A DNA stretch of 49,645 bases, taken from NCBI GenBank assembly GCA_034437455.1, contig DAOTUB010000221.1, positions 1-49,645 of the forward strand, in the 5' to 3' direction. The DNA is from DAOTUB01 sp034437455 (GTDB taxonomy: Bacteria > Chloroflexota > Anaerolineae > B4-G1). Below, in pieces: positions 40,463 through 48,844 of the stretch. The position numbers and the translations under genes are program-made. The notes under the pieces were generated by a model. That model saw only the letters and a list, made by a program, of their open reading frames with translations. It made no database searches and had not been told where the DNA came from. The number at the start of each line of letters is the position of its first letter. Position 1 is the stretch's first letter.

Positions 40463-43123
40463 TCATAAACCGTCGCCGCTCAAAGCCGCCTTCACCCGCT
40501 CTGGCGTGAAGGGAATCCGGCGCAGGCGGATGCCGACCGCGTCAAAGATCGCGTTGGCGATGGCCGCCGGGACCGGCCCTTGCGCACCCTCGCCCGTGCC
40601 CAGATAGGGCTGACCGGGGCGATTGAGCAGCACCGTCTCGATTTCGGGCGCGTCGTGGAAGCGCAGAATCGGGTAGCTGTACCAATCGGTGCTGATGACG
40701 CCACGCCGGTCAAAGGCGACCTGCTCCTTCAGCGTCCAACTGGCCGACTGGATGAAGGCACCCTCGATCTGGTTGCTCAGGCCGTCAGGGTTGACGATCT
40801 GCCCGGCGTCGGCGGCGAGGACGGCCCGCTCCAGGCGGACGTGGCCGCTGGCTCGATTCACGCTCAGATCCACGACCGCCGCCATGTACAGTTGCCGGTT
40901 CTTGTAACGGGCGAATCCGACGCCGCGCCCCAGCCCATCGGGCCGCGGACCGGCCTTCTCCGCCGCCGCCTCGACGACGACCCGCGCCCGCTCGTCCTCC
41001 AGGTAGCGCAGGCGGAACTCGACCGGGTCGACGCCCGCCGCGTGCGCCAGCTCGTCCACGAACGACTCGATGGCAAAGACGTTGGCGTACGATCCCAGCC
41101 CGCGCAGCGACGAGGTGCGCAAGGGGCTGTCCGCCACAAAGTGCGCGACGATGCGCTTCTGGGGAAAGACGTACAGCGGGTCGGCGTTGCGGTGGATGCC
41201 GACGTGGGGCGCCATCACGAACTGAGGACGAGGCGGCTTAAACGGCTCGGCCAGGTGCCAGGCGGCGAGCAGGCCCGACATGTTCCCCTCCGGGCGGCCC
41301 CGGCCCAGGTGGGGATAGCCCCTGACGTCGTGGTTCCAATCGACGACGTTGCCGTCAGCGTCGAGGCTGGCCTGCATCTCGAACATCGTCGCCGGGCCAT
41401 ACGGCTCCCAGGCATTCTCGTCGGCCCGCGTCCACTTGAGCGATACAGGGCGGCCCGGCACGGCGCGGGCCAGCAGCGCCGCGTCGAGCGCGACGTCGTC
41501 CGCACCGTTGTGGCCGTAGCAACCCGGCCCGTCCACGTGGAGGACGCGCATGTCTTCCTCATCCATTCCCAGAACGTGGGCCATCGCCCTTCGCAGCGGG
41601 TAGACTCCCTGGCTGTGCGTCCAGACGGTCAGCTTGCCGTCGACCAGTTGCGCCACCGCCGCCGATGGACCGGGCGAGGCGTGCATGTGGTAGGGCCGGT
41701 AGTAGGTGGCGGTCAACGTCTGCGCCGCCTCTGCCGGCGCTTTGACCGGCGGGATCGGATCGCTCACCGGCATGCCGTCCACGACGAGATACGACTGGGC
41801 GGGCTGGCTCCGCAGGTGATCGAAAAGGGCCTCCTGGGGTGGCAGGGACGTACCGTCCTCCCAGGTCGCGGCTTTCCGCAACGCCTTCATCGCCCGGACG
41901 GCCTGTTCCTCGCGCTCGGCGACGACGGCCAGAAAGCTGCCATCGCGCACCACCTGGATGACGCCCGGCATCCGCATCACCGCTTCCTCGTCGACCGAGA
42001 CGAGCCTGACCCCGTAGCCCGGCGGGCGGACGACTCGCCCGTGAATCATACCCGGCAGATCGAGATCGTGGACGAAACGAGCTGTGCCGGTCACCTTGGC
42101 CAGCAAGTCGAGACGTTCTGCGGGACGGCCCACAACCCGGTACGCTTCCGGCTGTTTGGGTTGGCTGATCCCCCTCACCTGGCGGCCCAGTCGTTTTCCG
42201 GCGAACAGATCCCAGTAGGTGACGCTGCGCCCGGTGGCCGGGTCGGCGATGACGCCGTCGGTCACGGTGAGGCGCTCGATGGGAGCCTCCAACTCCTCGT
42301 GCGCCACCGAGAGCGCCATCTGCCGCAGCTCGGCGGCGGCGTAGCGCACGGCGTTGCCGGAAACCTCGATGGACAAGCTGCTTACGGTGTAGCCCTCGTC
42401 GGGCGATTGGGCCGTATCCGCCGTGACGACCCGGATGCGATCCAGAGGCACGTCCAGTTCATCGGCCCCGATCATGGCGATAGAGGTTTTGAGGTCCTGG
42501 CCCAGCTCGACCTTGCCGGTAAAGAGCGTGATGGTTCCGTCGGTGTTGACGCGCACCCACGGGTCGAGGTCGGGAGTTTCCACAAGCGAGGGGGACAAAG
42601 CGTCGGTCGGCTGAATCTCCTGGTCTCGTCTCTCCTCCACCTCGTAGGGAGGCGACTCGACCGGTCGCCCGGCGGCGCGCTTGATCGCCCGAAGGACGCG
42701 GTCATACGTGCCGCAGCGGCAGAGATTGTCCGCCATCGCGGCCCGGATCTCGGCGTCGGTCGGATGTGGGTTCCGGTCGAGCAGAGCGGCAGCGGCGACG
42801 ATCATACCCGGCGTGCAAAAGCCGCACTGAACGGCCTGTTCCTCGATAAAGGCTTTTTGGAGCGGGTGCAGATCGTCCACCGTCCCCAATCCCTCCAGCG
42901 TCGTGATCTCGTGGCCCTGGACGGAGCGAACCGGTACGCGACACGAAGGCACAGCCTGGCCGTCGATCATGATCGTGCACGCGCCGCACTGTTCCAGGCC
43001 GCAGCCAAACTTGGCTCCCTTCAGGCCCAGGTCGTTGCGCAGGACGTAGAGCAGGGGCGTGTCCGGTTCGACGCGCACGCGATGGACGCGACCGTTAACC
43101 TTTAGCGTGATCTCCTGAAGCAT
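40463..43123 (-). CDS. Fused 2Fe-2S and molybdopterin subunits of a xanthine-oxidase-family hydroxylase
   Basis: This protein of about 886 residues merges two subunits. Residues 1-160 form the small iron-sulfur subunit, with a plant-type cluster GCGLEQCGACTIMI (about 41-54) and a second cluster QCGFCTPGM ... NLCRCGTY. From about 190 the molybdopterin-binding subunit of the isoquinoline 1-oxidoreductase-like (IorB) type follows. Its end, TGEGAQGPVPAAIANAIFDA, carries the active-site glutamate. No FAD subunit gene is nearby, as in IorAB-type enzymes that use cytochromes. The start at MLQEITLKVNG after gagagg is preferred to one seven codons upstream. It should hydroxylate a heterocycle or aldehyde. 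Confidence 0.9.
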   Translation of the reverse strand: MLQEITLKVNGRVHRVRVEPDTPLLYVLRNDLGLKGAKFGCGLEQCGACTIMIDGQAVPSCRVPVRSVQGHEITTLEGLGTVDDLHPLQKAFIEEQAVQCGFCTPGMIVAAAALLDRNPHPTDAEIRAAMADNLCRCGTYDRVLRAIKRAAGRPVESPPYEVEERRDQEIQPTDALSPSLVETPDLDPWVRVNTDGTITLFTGKVELGQDLKTSIAMIGADELDVPLDRIRVVTADTAQSPDEGYTVSSLSIEVSGNAVRYAAAELRQMALSVAHEELEAPIERLTVTDGVIADPATGRSVTYWDLFAGKRLGRQVRGISQPKQPEAYRVVGRPAERLDLLAKVTGTARFVHDLDLPGMIHGRVVRPPGYGVRLVSVDEEAVMRMPGVIQVVRDGSFLAVVAEREEQAVRAMKALRKAATWEDGTSLPPQEALFDHLRSQPAQSYLVVDGMPVSDPIPPVKAPAEAAQTLTATYYRPYHMHASPGPSAAVAQLVDGKLTVWTHSQGVYPLRRAMAHVLGMDEEDMRVLHVDGPGCYGHNGADDVALDAALLARAVPGRPVSLKWTRADENAWEPYGPATMFEMQASLDADGNVVDWNHDVRGYPHLGRGRPEGNMSGLLAAWHLAEPFKPPRPQFVMAPHVGIHRNADPLYVFPQKRIVAHFVADSPLRTSSLRGLGSYANVFAIESFVDELAHAAGVDPVEFRLRYLEDERARVVVEAAAEKAGPRPDGLGRGVGFARYKNRQLYMAAVVDLSVNRASGHVRLERAVLAADAGQIVNPDGLSNQIEGAFIQSASWTLKEQVAFDRRGVISTDWYSYPILRFHDAPEIETVLLNRPGQPYLGTGEGAQGPVPAAIANAIFDAVGIRLRRIPFTPERVKAALSGDGL

Positions 43124-43149
43124 CGGTCCTCTCCCTCGTTTCACTTACT

Positions 43150-43362
43150 GGAGATTCCTCGACTCCACTCCGCTGCGCGTCGTTTCGCTACTAAGAAATT
43201 TGACATTGAGCGTCATTTCGAGTGACCGTAGGGAACCGAGAAATCTCCATTGTCGAACTTGGAGACCCTTCGACTCCGCTACGCTCCGCTCAGGGTGACG
43301 AATACATTTAGTTTCTTGCTCACTGAACAACACCGTGGCGTTGTGATTCGCTCGGAATGACG
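43150..43362 (-). repeat. Composite palindromic repeat, family E copy 2
   Basis: On the minus strand this reads from cgtcattccgag to aggaatctcc and aligns with 12481-12744 throughout, apart from about 59 bases absent here. It lies in the gap between the 5'-nucleotidase end and the hydroxylase start. No gene is seen within it. The two copies differ by scattered substitutions, so they are not recent duplicates. Confidence 0.8.
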
Positions 43363-43391
43363 ATTGTACTAGAATCTCGTCGTCGTATTCT

Positions 43392-45074
43392 TCATTCCTC
43401 CAAATCCGAAAGGATTACCTTACGACGAGTTAATACGCCCAGGGCGATCAACAACACGCCGACGAAGGGCAAAGGCCAGGGCGAAACGCCGGAACCGCCG
43501 GTGGCAGGAAGCGTGGTGGGCGGTTGCTCGGCTGGCGGGCCGGTCACGATGCGTCCGTCCAGTTGAGCGTTGACGGGACTGTTCGCCTGGATGAATTTGC
43601 GCACCTCGTCCCACACGTCGAGGCCGGTCTCGGTATAAGAGGCCGGGGCGAAAATATCCTTATACCCTCCCGCATAGAGGCCCTGAAAGTTGCTGGTCGC
43701 CACCTGGTAGGTCTGGGCCGGGGCGAGCGGGCTGTAACCGGCAGTGGGGTCAGTCGGGTCGTCGAGGATCTGGACGTTGGCAGCCTCGCCATCCACGATA
43801 TTGAATCGCACCCCCGATACCTGGGAGAAGAAATCGGAGCCGCTGCGCGAGACGCTGAAATCGAGCAGCTCTTGTACCTGCGCGCCGGTCATGTCGTAGA
43901 CGAACACGGCGTTCTTGTAGGGCATCGCGGTCAGCAGGTCTTGCTCCAGGATCGTGCCGGGCGGGATGGGCTGGCGAAAACCGCTGGCTGTGAAGAGAGC
44001 CAGGTGCGCCCCGGCGGCGTCCCGGACGATGTCCGTCACAAAGTTGCCCAGCAAAGCCTCGCCCGTGAATTGTCCCTCGGTCGAAAGCTCGACGGCCGCC
44101 TCGCCGATGAGCTGAAAGAGATGGGCATAGTCGGGATCGGCCTCCAGTTCGGCCTGCATCTGCGCGACGAGCTGCGCGATCTCGGGGTCCTGGGGCATGT
44201 CATTGCTCATCTGTACCAGTTCGCCTCTGACATCGCTCAACTCCCCGTCGCTGAAGGTGAATTCCACTTTACTGATATAGGTTAGATACTGGAAGGGGGA
44301 GATGATGACCGTATCGGTGCCGGGGATAGACGTCAGCGATTCCTTGCGGTGGCTGTGAGTGCCAAAGATGAGGTCAATGCCGGGAACGGCCTGAGCCAGG
44401 GCGATGTCGTCCTCGTACAAGGCATGCCCAATCACGACCACTGCATCGACTTGTTCGTCTTCCCGCAAAGCTCGGACGACCTTCTGAGCGGTTTCTACCC
44501 GGTCGGCAAAGGTGGCGTTGGGCGCGGGCATGGTCTCTGGCTTGAGCAGTCCTTCAAAATCGGAGCCGACCAGGGCAAACACACCAATTATCGCTCCCCC
44601 AACGTCGAACACCCAGTACGTTTTGCCATCGTACTGGAAAAGAGGCTGGTCGTCGGCGTCCAGCACATTGCTGCCCAGAATGGGATAGTCGATCTGCGTC
44701 TGACACTCGGCAAACGCCTCGGCCCCATAATCGGCGTCGTGGTTGCCAAAGGCCATCGCCTCCACCAGGCTGTTGAACCAGGGCCACTCGGCGCATTGGT
44801 ACTTGTCGGACCAGGCTGGCGAGCCTTTGTTGATCATGTCGCCGCCGCTCAAAATCAACGTGTTCGGGTCATCGGCGTAGGTCTTGAGGTAGGCAACGGT
44901 GCGGGCAACCCCGGCGACGTCGGCCACTCCTTCGGAATAGAAGGGGACGGCGTGGGAGTGATAATCGGTATAGTGCAACAGCGTGATCGTGATATCCTCC
45001 TGCTGCGCCGAAACAGACGGAGCGCTTAGCAGTACCAATACAACTACAGTCGCAATCAGTGCACGTGTCTTCAT
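43392..45074 (-). CDS. Exported 5'-nucleotidase/metallophosphatase with LPXTG-type anchor
   Basis: The 560-residue protein starts at MKTRALIATVVVLVLLSAPS behind agaggaca and has a cleavable signal peptide (SVSAQQ). The UshA-type metallophosphatase domain shows ITLLHYTDYHSHA, LSGGDMINKGSP, MAFGNHDADYG, VVVIGHALY and IFGTHSHRKE. The 5'-nucleotidase C-terminal domain follows (about 320-500). The end reads LPATGGSG, a hydrophobic segment and a basic tail (RRK), the pattern of a sortase substrate. It should release phosphate from nucleotides at the cell surface. A miniature element lies 33 bp upstream of its start. Confidence 0.92.
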   Translation of the reverse strand: MKTRALIATVVVLVLLSAPSVSAQQEDITITLLHYTDYHSHAVPFYSEGVADVAGVARTVAYLKTYADDPNTLILSGGDMINKGSPAWSDKYQCAEWPWFNSLVEAMAFGNHDADYGAEAFAECQTQIDYPILGSNVLDADDQPLFQYDGKTYWVFDVGGAIIGVFALVGSDFEGLLKPETMPAPNATFADRVETAQKVVRALREDEQVDAVVVIGHALYEDDIALAQAVPGIDLIFGTHSHRKESLTSIPGTDTVIISPFQYLTYISKVEFTFSDGELSDVRGELVQMSNDMPQDPEIAQLVAQMQAELEADPDYAHLFQLIGEAAVELSTEGQFTGEALLGNFVTDIVRDAAGAHLALFTASGFRQPIPPGTILEQDLLTAMPYKNAVFVYDMTGAQVQELLDFSVSRSGSDFFSQVSGVRFNIVDGEAANVQILDDPTDPTAGYSPLAPAQTYQVATSNFQGLYAGGYKDIFAPASYTETGLDVWDEVRKFIQANSPVNAQLDGRIVTGPPAEQPPTTLPATGGSGVSPWPLPFVGVLLIALGVLTRRKVILSDLEE

Positions 45075-45106
45075 TGATCTTGTCCTCTCTTTACATAACT
45101 TTTCCT

Positions 45107-45217
45107 GTATCTTTGCAATAAATCGAGGCAGATGTAGGGCGGTTGCGGATTGGGACAATCCGACGCTAACCGCCGCCTGGTCGGATAGCTACTTTCCCCA
45201 GAATATTGAGAAGATAC
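45107..45217. mobile_element. Miniature inverted-repeat element, family A copy 2
   Basis: The 111-bp element starts gtatctttgcaataa and ends atattgagaagatac, matching family A ends with two and one mismatches. The flanks cttttcct (45099-45106) and cttttcat (45218-45225) agree at 7 of 8 bases, an aged target duplication. The interior (ggcggtt ... aaccgcc and ggattg ... caatcc) is palindromic but unrelated to copy 1. It lies in the leader region of the 5'-nucleotidase gene and may affect its expression. Confidence 0.8.
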
Positions 45218-45260
45218 CTTTTCATTTTACGGTGTCTCAACATCTCTTCGACACCAAACC

Positions 45261-46103
45261 TTATCCCGATGTGAAGCGAGCTTCCAGCCACGTCTCCACA
45301 TCGCTCAACACCTGGTCACGTTCAGGCTCGTTGAACACTTCGTGGTAACAGCCCTCATAGACGTGGAGCGTCTTGTCGGTCGAACTGACCGAGGCATACA
45401 ACATCTGCGCGCCCTCGGGATCGACGAGCTTGTCTGCGCCGCCTTGCAAGATCAAGATGGGCAGCGCGATCCTGGCTGCCTCAGCAGCGACGCGCTCCAT
45501 CGCCTTGAGCAGCTCGGCGCTCAAACGGGCTGTGGTTTTCCCTCTGTACACCAGAGGATCGTTGACATACGCCTGCACCACCTCCGGGTCTCGACTCACG
45601 CCCTCGGCTTCGACCCCTACCAATCCAAACTTGGGCATCAAGGTCGAAAGCATCTTACCTACAAAGACCACAGGCGGCGAGACGTTATCGGGTACTTGTA
45701 CGAACGGCGCGGAAATCACCGCTCCCGACAATTCGGTCTGGTGCTCGATCAAGTAGATCGAACCGATCAGCCCACCCATGCTATGCCCGACCAAAAAGAT
45801 CGGTTTGTCCGGCTGCCAAGCACGTACCATGTCAAAGTAGGTCTTGAGCATATCCGTGTAATCCTCAAATCGCTCCACATAGACCCGCGTGCCGTCCGAT
45901 TTGCCATGTCCGATGAGATCGACCCCATACACACCATAGCCCAACGGGACAAAGTGGTTGACCACGTTCATATACCGCCCGCTATGCTCGGCCAGCCCGT
46001 GGACGATCAACAACACCGCTTTCGGCTCGCCTTCTGGCAGCCAGTACTGGTAATAGATGTTGGTATCCCGAATACCTTTGAAAGAGCCTTCCTGGTGCCT
46101 CAC
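45261..46103 (-). CDS. Monoacylglycerol lipase-like alpha/beta hydrolase
   Basis: The 280-residue protein resembles monoglyceride lipases and lysophospholipases (Hydrolase_4 type). It has LLIVHGLAEHSGRY (oxyanion region, about 31-44), the nucleophile in LVGHSMGGLIGS (about 107), an aspartate in LQGGADKLVDPEG (about 225) and the histidine in EGCYHEVFNEPE (about 255). No signal peptide is visible. It faces away from the NAD operon and shares the intergenic region 46104-46284 with it. Confidence 0.9.
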   Translation of the reverse strand: MRHQEGSFKGIRDTNIYYQYWLPEGEPKAVLLIVHGLAEHSGRYMNVVNHFVPLGYGVYGVDLIGHGKSDGTRVYVERFEDYTDMLKTYFDMVRAWQPDKPIFLVGHSMGGLIGSIYLIEHQTELSGAVISAPFVQVPDNVSPPVVFVGKMLSTLMPKFGLVGVEAEGVSRDPEVVQAYVNDPLVYRGKTTARLSAELLKAMERVAAEAARIALPILILQGGADKLVDPEGAQMLYASVSSTDKTLHVYEGCYHEVFNEPERDQVLSDVETWLEARFTSG

Positions 46104-46208
46104 GCTTACCTCCCGTCAATAATCCTCAACCCAATCGCTGAAGAACCATTTCGTGCCGCCCATTGTACCCGTATTTGGAATTTAAGGCAAAACATTTATT
46201 GAACAAGA

Positions 46209-46236
46209 TTGCCCCTGGCGAAGTCTGGTGTATAAT
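46209..46236 (+). promoter_or_regulatory. Promoter of the NAD-related operon
   Basis: TTGCCC (46209-46214) and TATAAT (46231-46236) are 16 bp apart. The transcript would begin about 40 bp before ATG 46285 and run through four overlapping or closely spaced genes. Confidence 0.6.
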
Positions 46237-46284
46237 GATGCCCGACAGAAAATCACACAGGTCACTATCTCTGTCTTGACTACC

Positions 46285-46887
46285 ATGTCATCACAAAAGC
46301 GAAATCTTCACCACACAGACCGCCTGGATCGTATCGGCATGGTCGCCCGATGGCGACCTGTGCACCGCGGACACGCGCTCGTCTTGCACGCGCTCTGCGA
46401 CCGCGCGGCTCAAGCTCTGATCGGGATCGGCAGCTCGAACAGGTATAATCTTCGCAACCCGTTCACGCTCAAAGAAACCAGCGACATGATCCGGCTGGCG
46501 CTAGACGGGCGGGAGAACTATACCCTGATCCCCGTGCCCGATCTCGACGACGGCCCACGTTGGCGGCTGATGATCCTCGATCTGTTTGGCCCGCTCGACC
46601 TGTTTGTCACCGCCAACCCGTACGTCGCGAGCCTGCTCGCCGAGGATTACCGGGTCGTCAGGCCGGTCGAGCTTATCGCGGCGGACGAACAGATCGCGCT
46701 TGACGGAACGATGGTCCGCAGCGAGATGGCGCGCGGCGATGGTTGGCGGGATTTGGTTCCTCCAACCGTCGCGGACTATATCGCGGCCTGGCGGCTCGAC
46801 GAGCGCTTTCGCCGCGAGTTTGGACTAGAAACGTTGGCGCTAGACGCCACAGACACTACAGGGAGACCCGATGTATACATGGGATGA
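46285..46887 (+). CDS. NMN adenylyltransferase-like nucleotidyltransferase (NadM/NadR type)
   Basis: The 200-residue protein shows the nucleotidyltransferase signature MVARWRPVHRGHALVLHAL (about 19-37, with the HxGH-type motif). GIGSSNRYNLRNPFTLKETSDMI matches NadM/NadR-type NMN adenylyltransferases. The second ATP motif is DGTMVRSEMARG with DLVPPTVADYI. It would join NMN or NaMN to AMP to make NAD or its precursor. NAD synthetase is encoded three genes downstream. The ATG at 46285 is used because the upstream in-frame codons contain the -10 box. Confidence 0.8.
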   Translation: MSSQKRNLHHTDRLDRIGMVARWRPVHRGHALVLHALCDRAAQALIGIGSSNRYNLRNPFTLKETSDMIRLALDGRENYTLIPVPDLDDGPRWRLMILDLFGPLDLFVTANPYVASLLAEDYRVVRPVELIAADEQIALDGTMVRSEMARGDGWRDLVPPTVADYIAAWRLDERFRREFGLETLALDATDTTGRPDVYMG

Positions 46888-47833
46888 AGATACCAGTAAA
46901 TGGTACGGCAAGGGAAAATACCGCTATAGCCCCGGTGGCGCAGACAAGCGAGGCGCGGCAGCCGAGAGGGCCAAAGCCAGCGGCCCGCGCACGTATGAGG
47001 GAAAGAGCGGGCCAAACGAAAAGATCATCGATCCTCAAAAACATATCAGCACCCAGTCAGGCAACCCGCTCATCATCGCTGTCGACGTGACCGGCTCGAT
47101 GGCAAGCTGGCCGGCCGAGATATTCGACCGCCTGCCCCTGCTCTACAACACGCTTTCGCAGTACCGGGAGGATCTCGAAGTCTGCTTTGCGGCCATCGGC
47201 GACGCCGCCTGCGATCAGTGGCCGCTGCAGGTGACGACGTTCGCCAGCGGCTTTGATCTCGAACAACTCCTCGGTTCACTGTATGGCGAGGGCGGCGGCG
47301 GCGACGCTCCCGAGAGCTATGGCCTCTTTGCGCATTGGGTGAATACCCACGTCGAGGTCCCCGACCTGGATGAGACACCGTTTCTGATCGTGTTTGGCGA
47401 CATTACCATGCACCCCAAGGTTCCCAAGGAGCAGATCACCCACTACCTCGGAGACCGGGGGAGCCGCAATGTCGATGCCATCAAAGCGTGGCAACAGGCC
47501 AGCGAAAACTGGAACACCTGGTTTCTGCGACGACCGACTGGCAAGCCAGGAGACATGGTTGACCAACAGTGGGGCAAGGCGATTGGCGAACAGAAAATCT
47601 TTCACATCCAGGATGAACAACGAGCTGTCGACTATGCCATGGGCCTGATCGCCCGCGCCTGGGGACATTTTGGGGATTTTCAGGACAATATGCGCGCCCG
47701 CCAGAGCGCGGACAAAGTTGCGGAGGTAAGCGCGCCCATCGCGATAAAATGCCCACGCTGTGGCGCTCCGATCCCGATCGACACGGCTGGCATGTTCAGT
47801 TGCAGCTATTGTGGAACCACCTTAAAGCTCTAG
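46871..47833 (+). CDS. VWA-domain protein with C-terminal zinc ribbon
   Basis: The 320-residue protein overlaps the preceding gene by 17 bp. An unusual N-terminus (MYTWDEDTSKWYGKGKYRYS) and a basic linker lead to a von Willebrand A domain with MIDAS motif DVTGSMAS (about 72-79). Strands FAAIGDAACDQW and FLIVFGDITMHP follow. The tail holds a zinc ribbon, CPRCGAPI ... CSYCGTT. There is no signal peptide or membrane segment, so it works inside the cell, perhaps as a scaffold or chaperone. A link with NAD metabolism is suggested only by position. Confidence 0.75.
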   Translation: MYTWDEDTSKWYGKGKYRYSPGGADKRGAAAERAKASGPRTYEGKSGPNEKIIDPQKHISTQSGNPLIIAVDVTGSMASWPAEIFDRLPLLYNTLSQYREDLEVCFAAIGDAACDQWPLQVTTFASGFDLEQLLGSLYGEGGGGDAPESYGLFAHWVNTHVEVPDLDETPFLIVFGDITMHPKVPKEQITHYLGDRGSRNVDAIKAWQQASENWNTWFLRRPTGKPGDMVDQQWGKAIGEQKIFHIQDEQRAVDYAMGLIARAWGHFGDFQDNMRARQSADKVAEVSAPIAIKCPRCGAPIPIDTAGMFSCSYCGTTLKL

Positions 47834-47838
47834 AGTTC

Positions 47839-47934
47839 AGACCTGACATGTCTCGGCTGCACATTCGTCAACGAGACGACTTGCTTGGCCAAGAGCCTGA
47901 GACCAAGAAGATTCTGTCGAGACCTGTCAGGTCT
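47839..47934. repeat. Inverted repeat pair in the NAD operon
   Basis: agacctgacatgtctcg (47839-47855) and cgagacctgtcaggtct (47918-47934) are inverted copies with one mismatch, separated by 62 bp. The arms resemble the terminator at 5949-5983. The block begins 6 bp after the VWA stop and ends 16 bp before the next start. It may be a small mobile palindrome or an intra-operon hairpin. Confidence 0.6.
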
Positions 47935-47950
47935 AGGCTGGAGTATTCTC

Positions 47951-48844
47951 ATGAACATTCGCGCTATCGTCACCACGCCGCCTTACGCTACCTTTCTCGA
48001 TGAGGTGGCCAGACATCCGCTGGTGTGCGGCTTTCGGCTGAACACGGTGATGCCGCTGCGAGACGGGCCGGCCGAGGCACTCGAACGGCTCCGTGCTTTC
48101 GGCCAGCCGTTGTGGGTCGATCTCAAAGGGCGGCAACTGCGGGTGGTCGGCGCAGCCATTCCGCCGTACACCGAGATCCGCCTGAGCCACCCCATTCGCG
48201 TCGAGACGCCGGTCGACGCCTTTTTCTCCGATGGCAACGAGCACGCGCGGGTCGCGGCGGTCGATGGCGACCGGCTCATCCTCGCAGACGGCCCGCGCCG
48301 GCTCATCGGCCCCGGCGAATCGGTCAACATCGTGCACCCCTCGCTCAAGATCGATGGGACGCTTACCGAGACGGACCGCGCTTATCTCGCGGCGATGCGG
48401 GAAGCGGGGCTCAAGCGCGTCATGATCTCTTACGTCGAAAGCCCTGCCGACGTCGAAGAAGTACGCGGCCTGCTCCCAGGCGCCGAGGTCATGCTCAAGA
48501 TCGAGTCGCGACGAGGACTTGAGTACACCCGAAAGTACGGGAGCTCGCACGGCCGGCTCGTGGCCGCGCGTGGCGACCTCTACGTGGAGGTTCTGCGCCC
48601 GCATCGAGTCATCGGCGCGCTGCGCGACATTGTCGCCGCCGATCCAGAGGCCGTGGTCGCCAGCCGGATTTTCGACTCGCTCGGCCACATCCCCGTCCCC
48701 GTGAGCGCCGACATCGGCGACGCGGCGTTCCTGCTCTCGCTGGGGTATCGCACGTTCATGCTCGGCGACGTGCTCTGCTTCCAGCGCGATACGGTGCTGG
48801 AGGCGCTCAACCTGCTCGAGGCCGTAGCGGGGCAATTTTCATGA
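47951..48844 (+). CDS. Pyruvate-kinase-like barrel protein
   Basis: The 297-residue protein looks like a shortened pyruvate kinase barrel. LWVDLKGRQLRV (about 56-67) parallels the D-x-KGPEIR strand. VETPVDAFFSDGNEHARV and a DGDRLILADGP loop resemble the inserted B domain. MISYVESPADVEEVRG and VMLKIESRRGLEY match the catalytic-lysine and glutamate strands of that family. The C-terminal allosteric domain is absent. A longer frame starts at 47885, within the inverted repeat, and is rejected. It overlaps the NAD synthetase start by 4 bp. Its reaction is unknown. Confidence 0.65.
   Translation: MNIRAIVTTPPYATFLDEVARHPLVCGFRLNTVMPLRDGPAEALERLRAFGQPLWVDLKGRQLRVVGAAIPPYTEIRLSHPIRVETPVDAFFSDGNEHARVAAVDGDRLILADGPRRLIGPGESVNIVHPSLKIDGTLTETDRAYLAAMREAGLKRVMISYVESPADVEEVRGLLPGAEVMLKIESRRGLEYTRKYGSSHGRLVAARGDLYVEVLRPHRVIGALRDIVAADPEAVVASRIFDSLGHIPVPVSADIGDAAFLLSLGYRTFMLGDVLCFQRDTVLEALNLLEAVAGQFS

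Noticed and set aside
40580..43105. Very long plus-strand frame antisense to the molybdenum hydroxylase
   Set aside because: It has no recognisable motifs and is arginine/histidine-rich. It arises from the strong codon bias of the real gene on the other strand.
46228..46284. Upstream start of the adenylyltransferase-like gene
   Set aside because: The added codons overlap the TATAAT box, so they cannot be in the transcript from the visible promoter.
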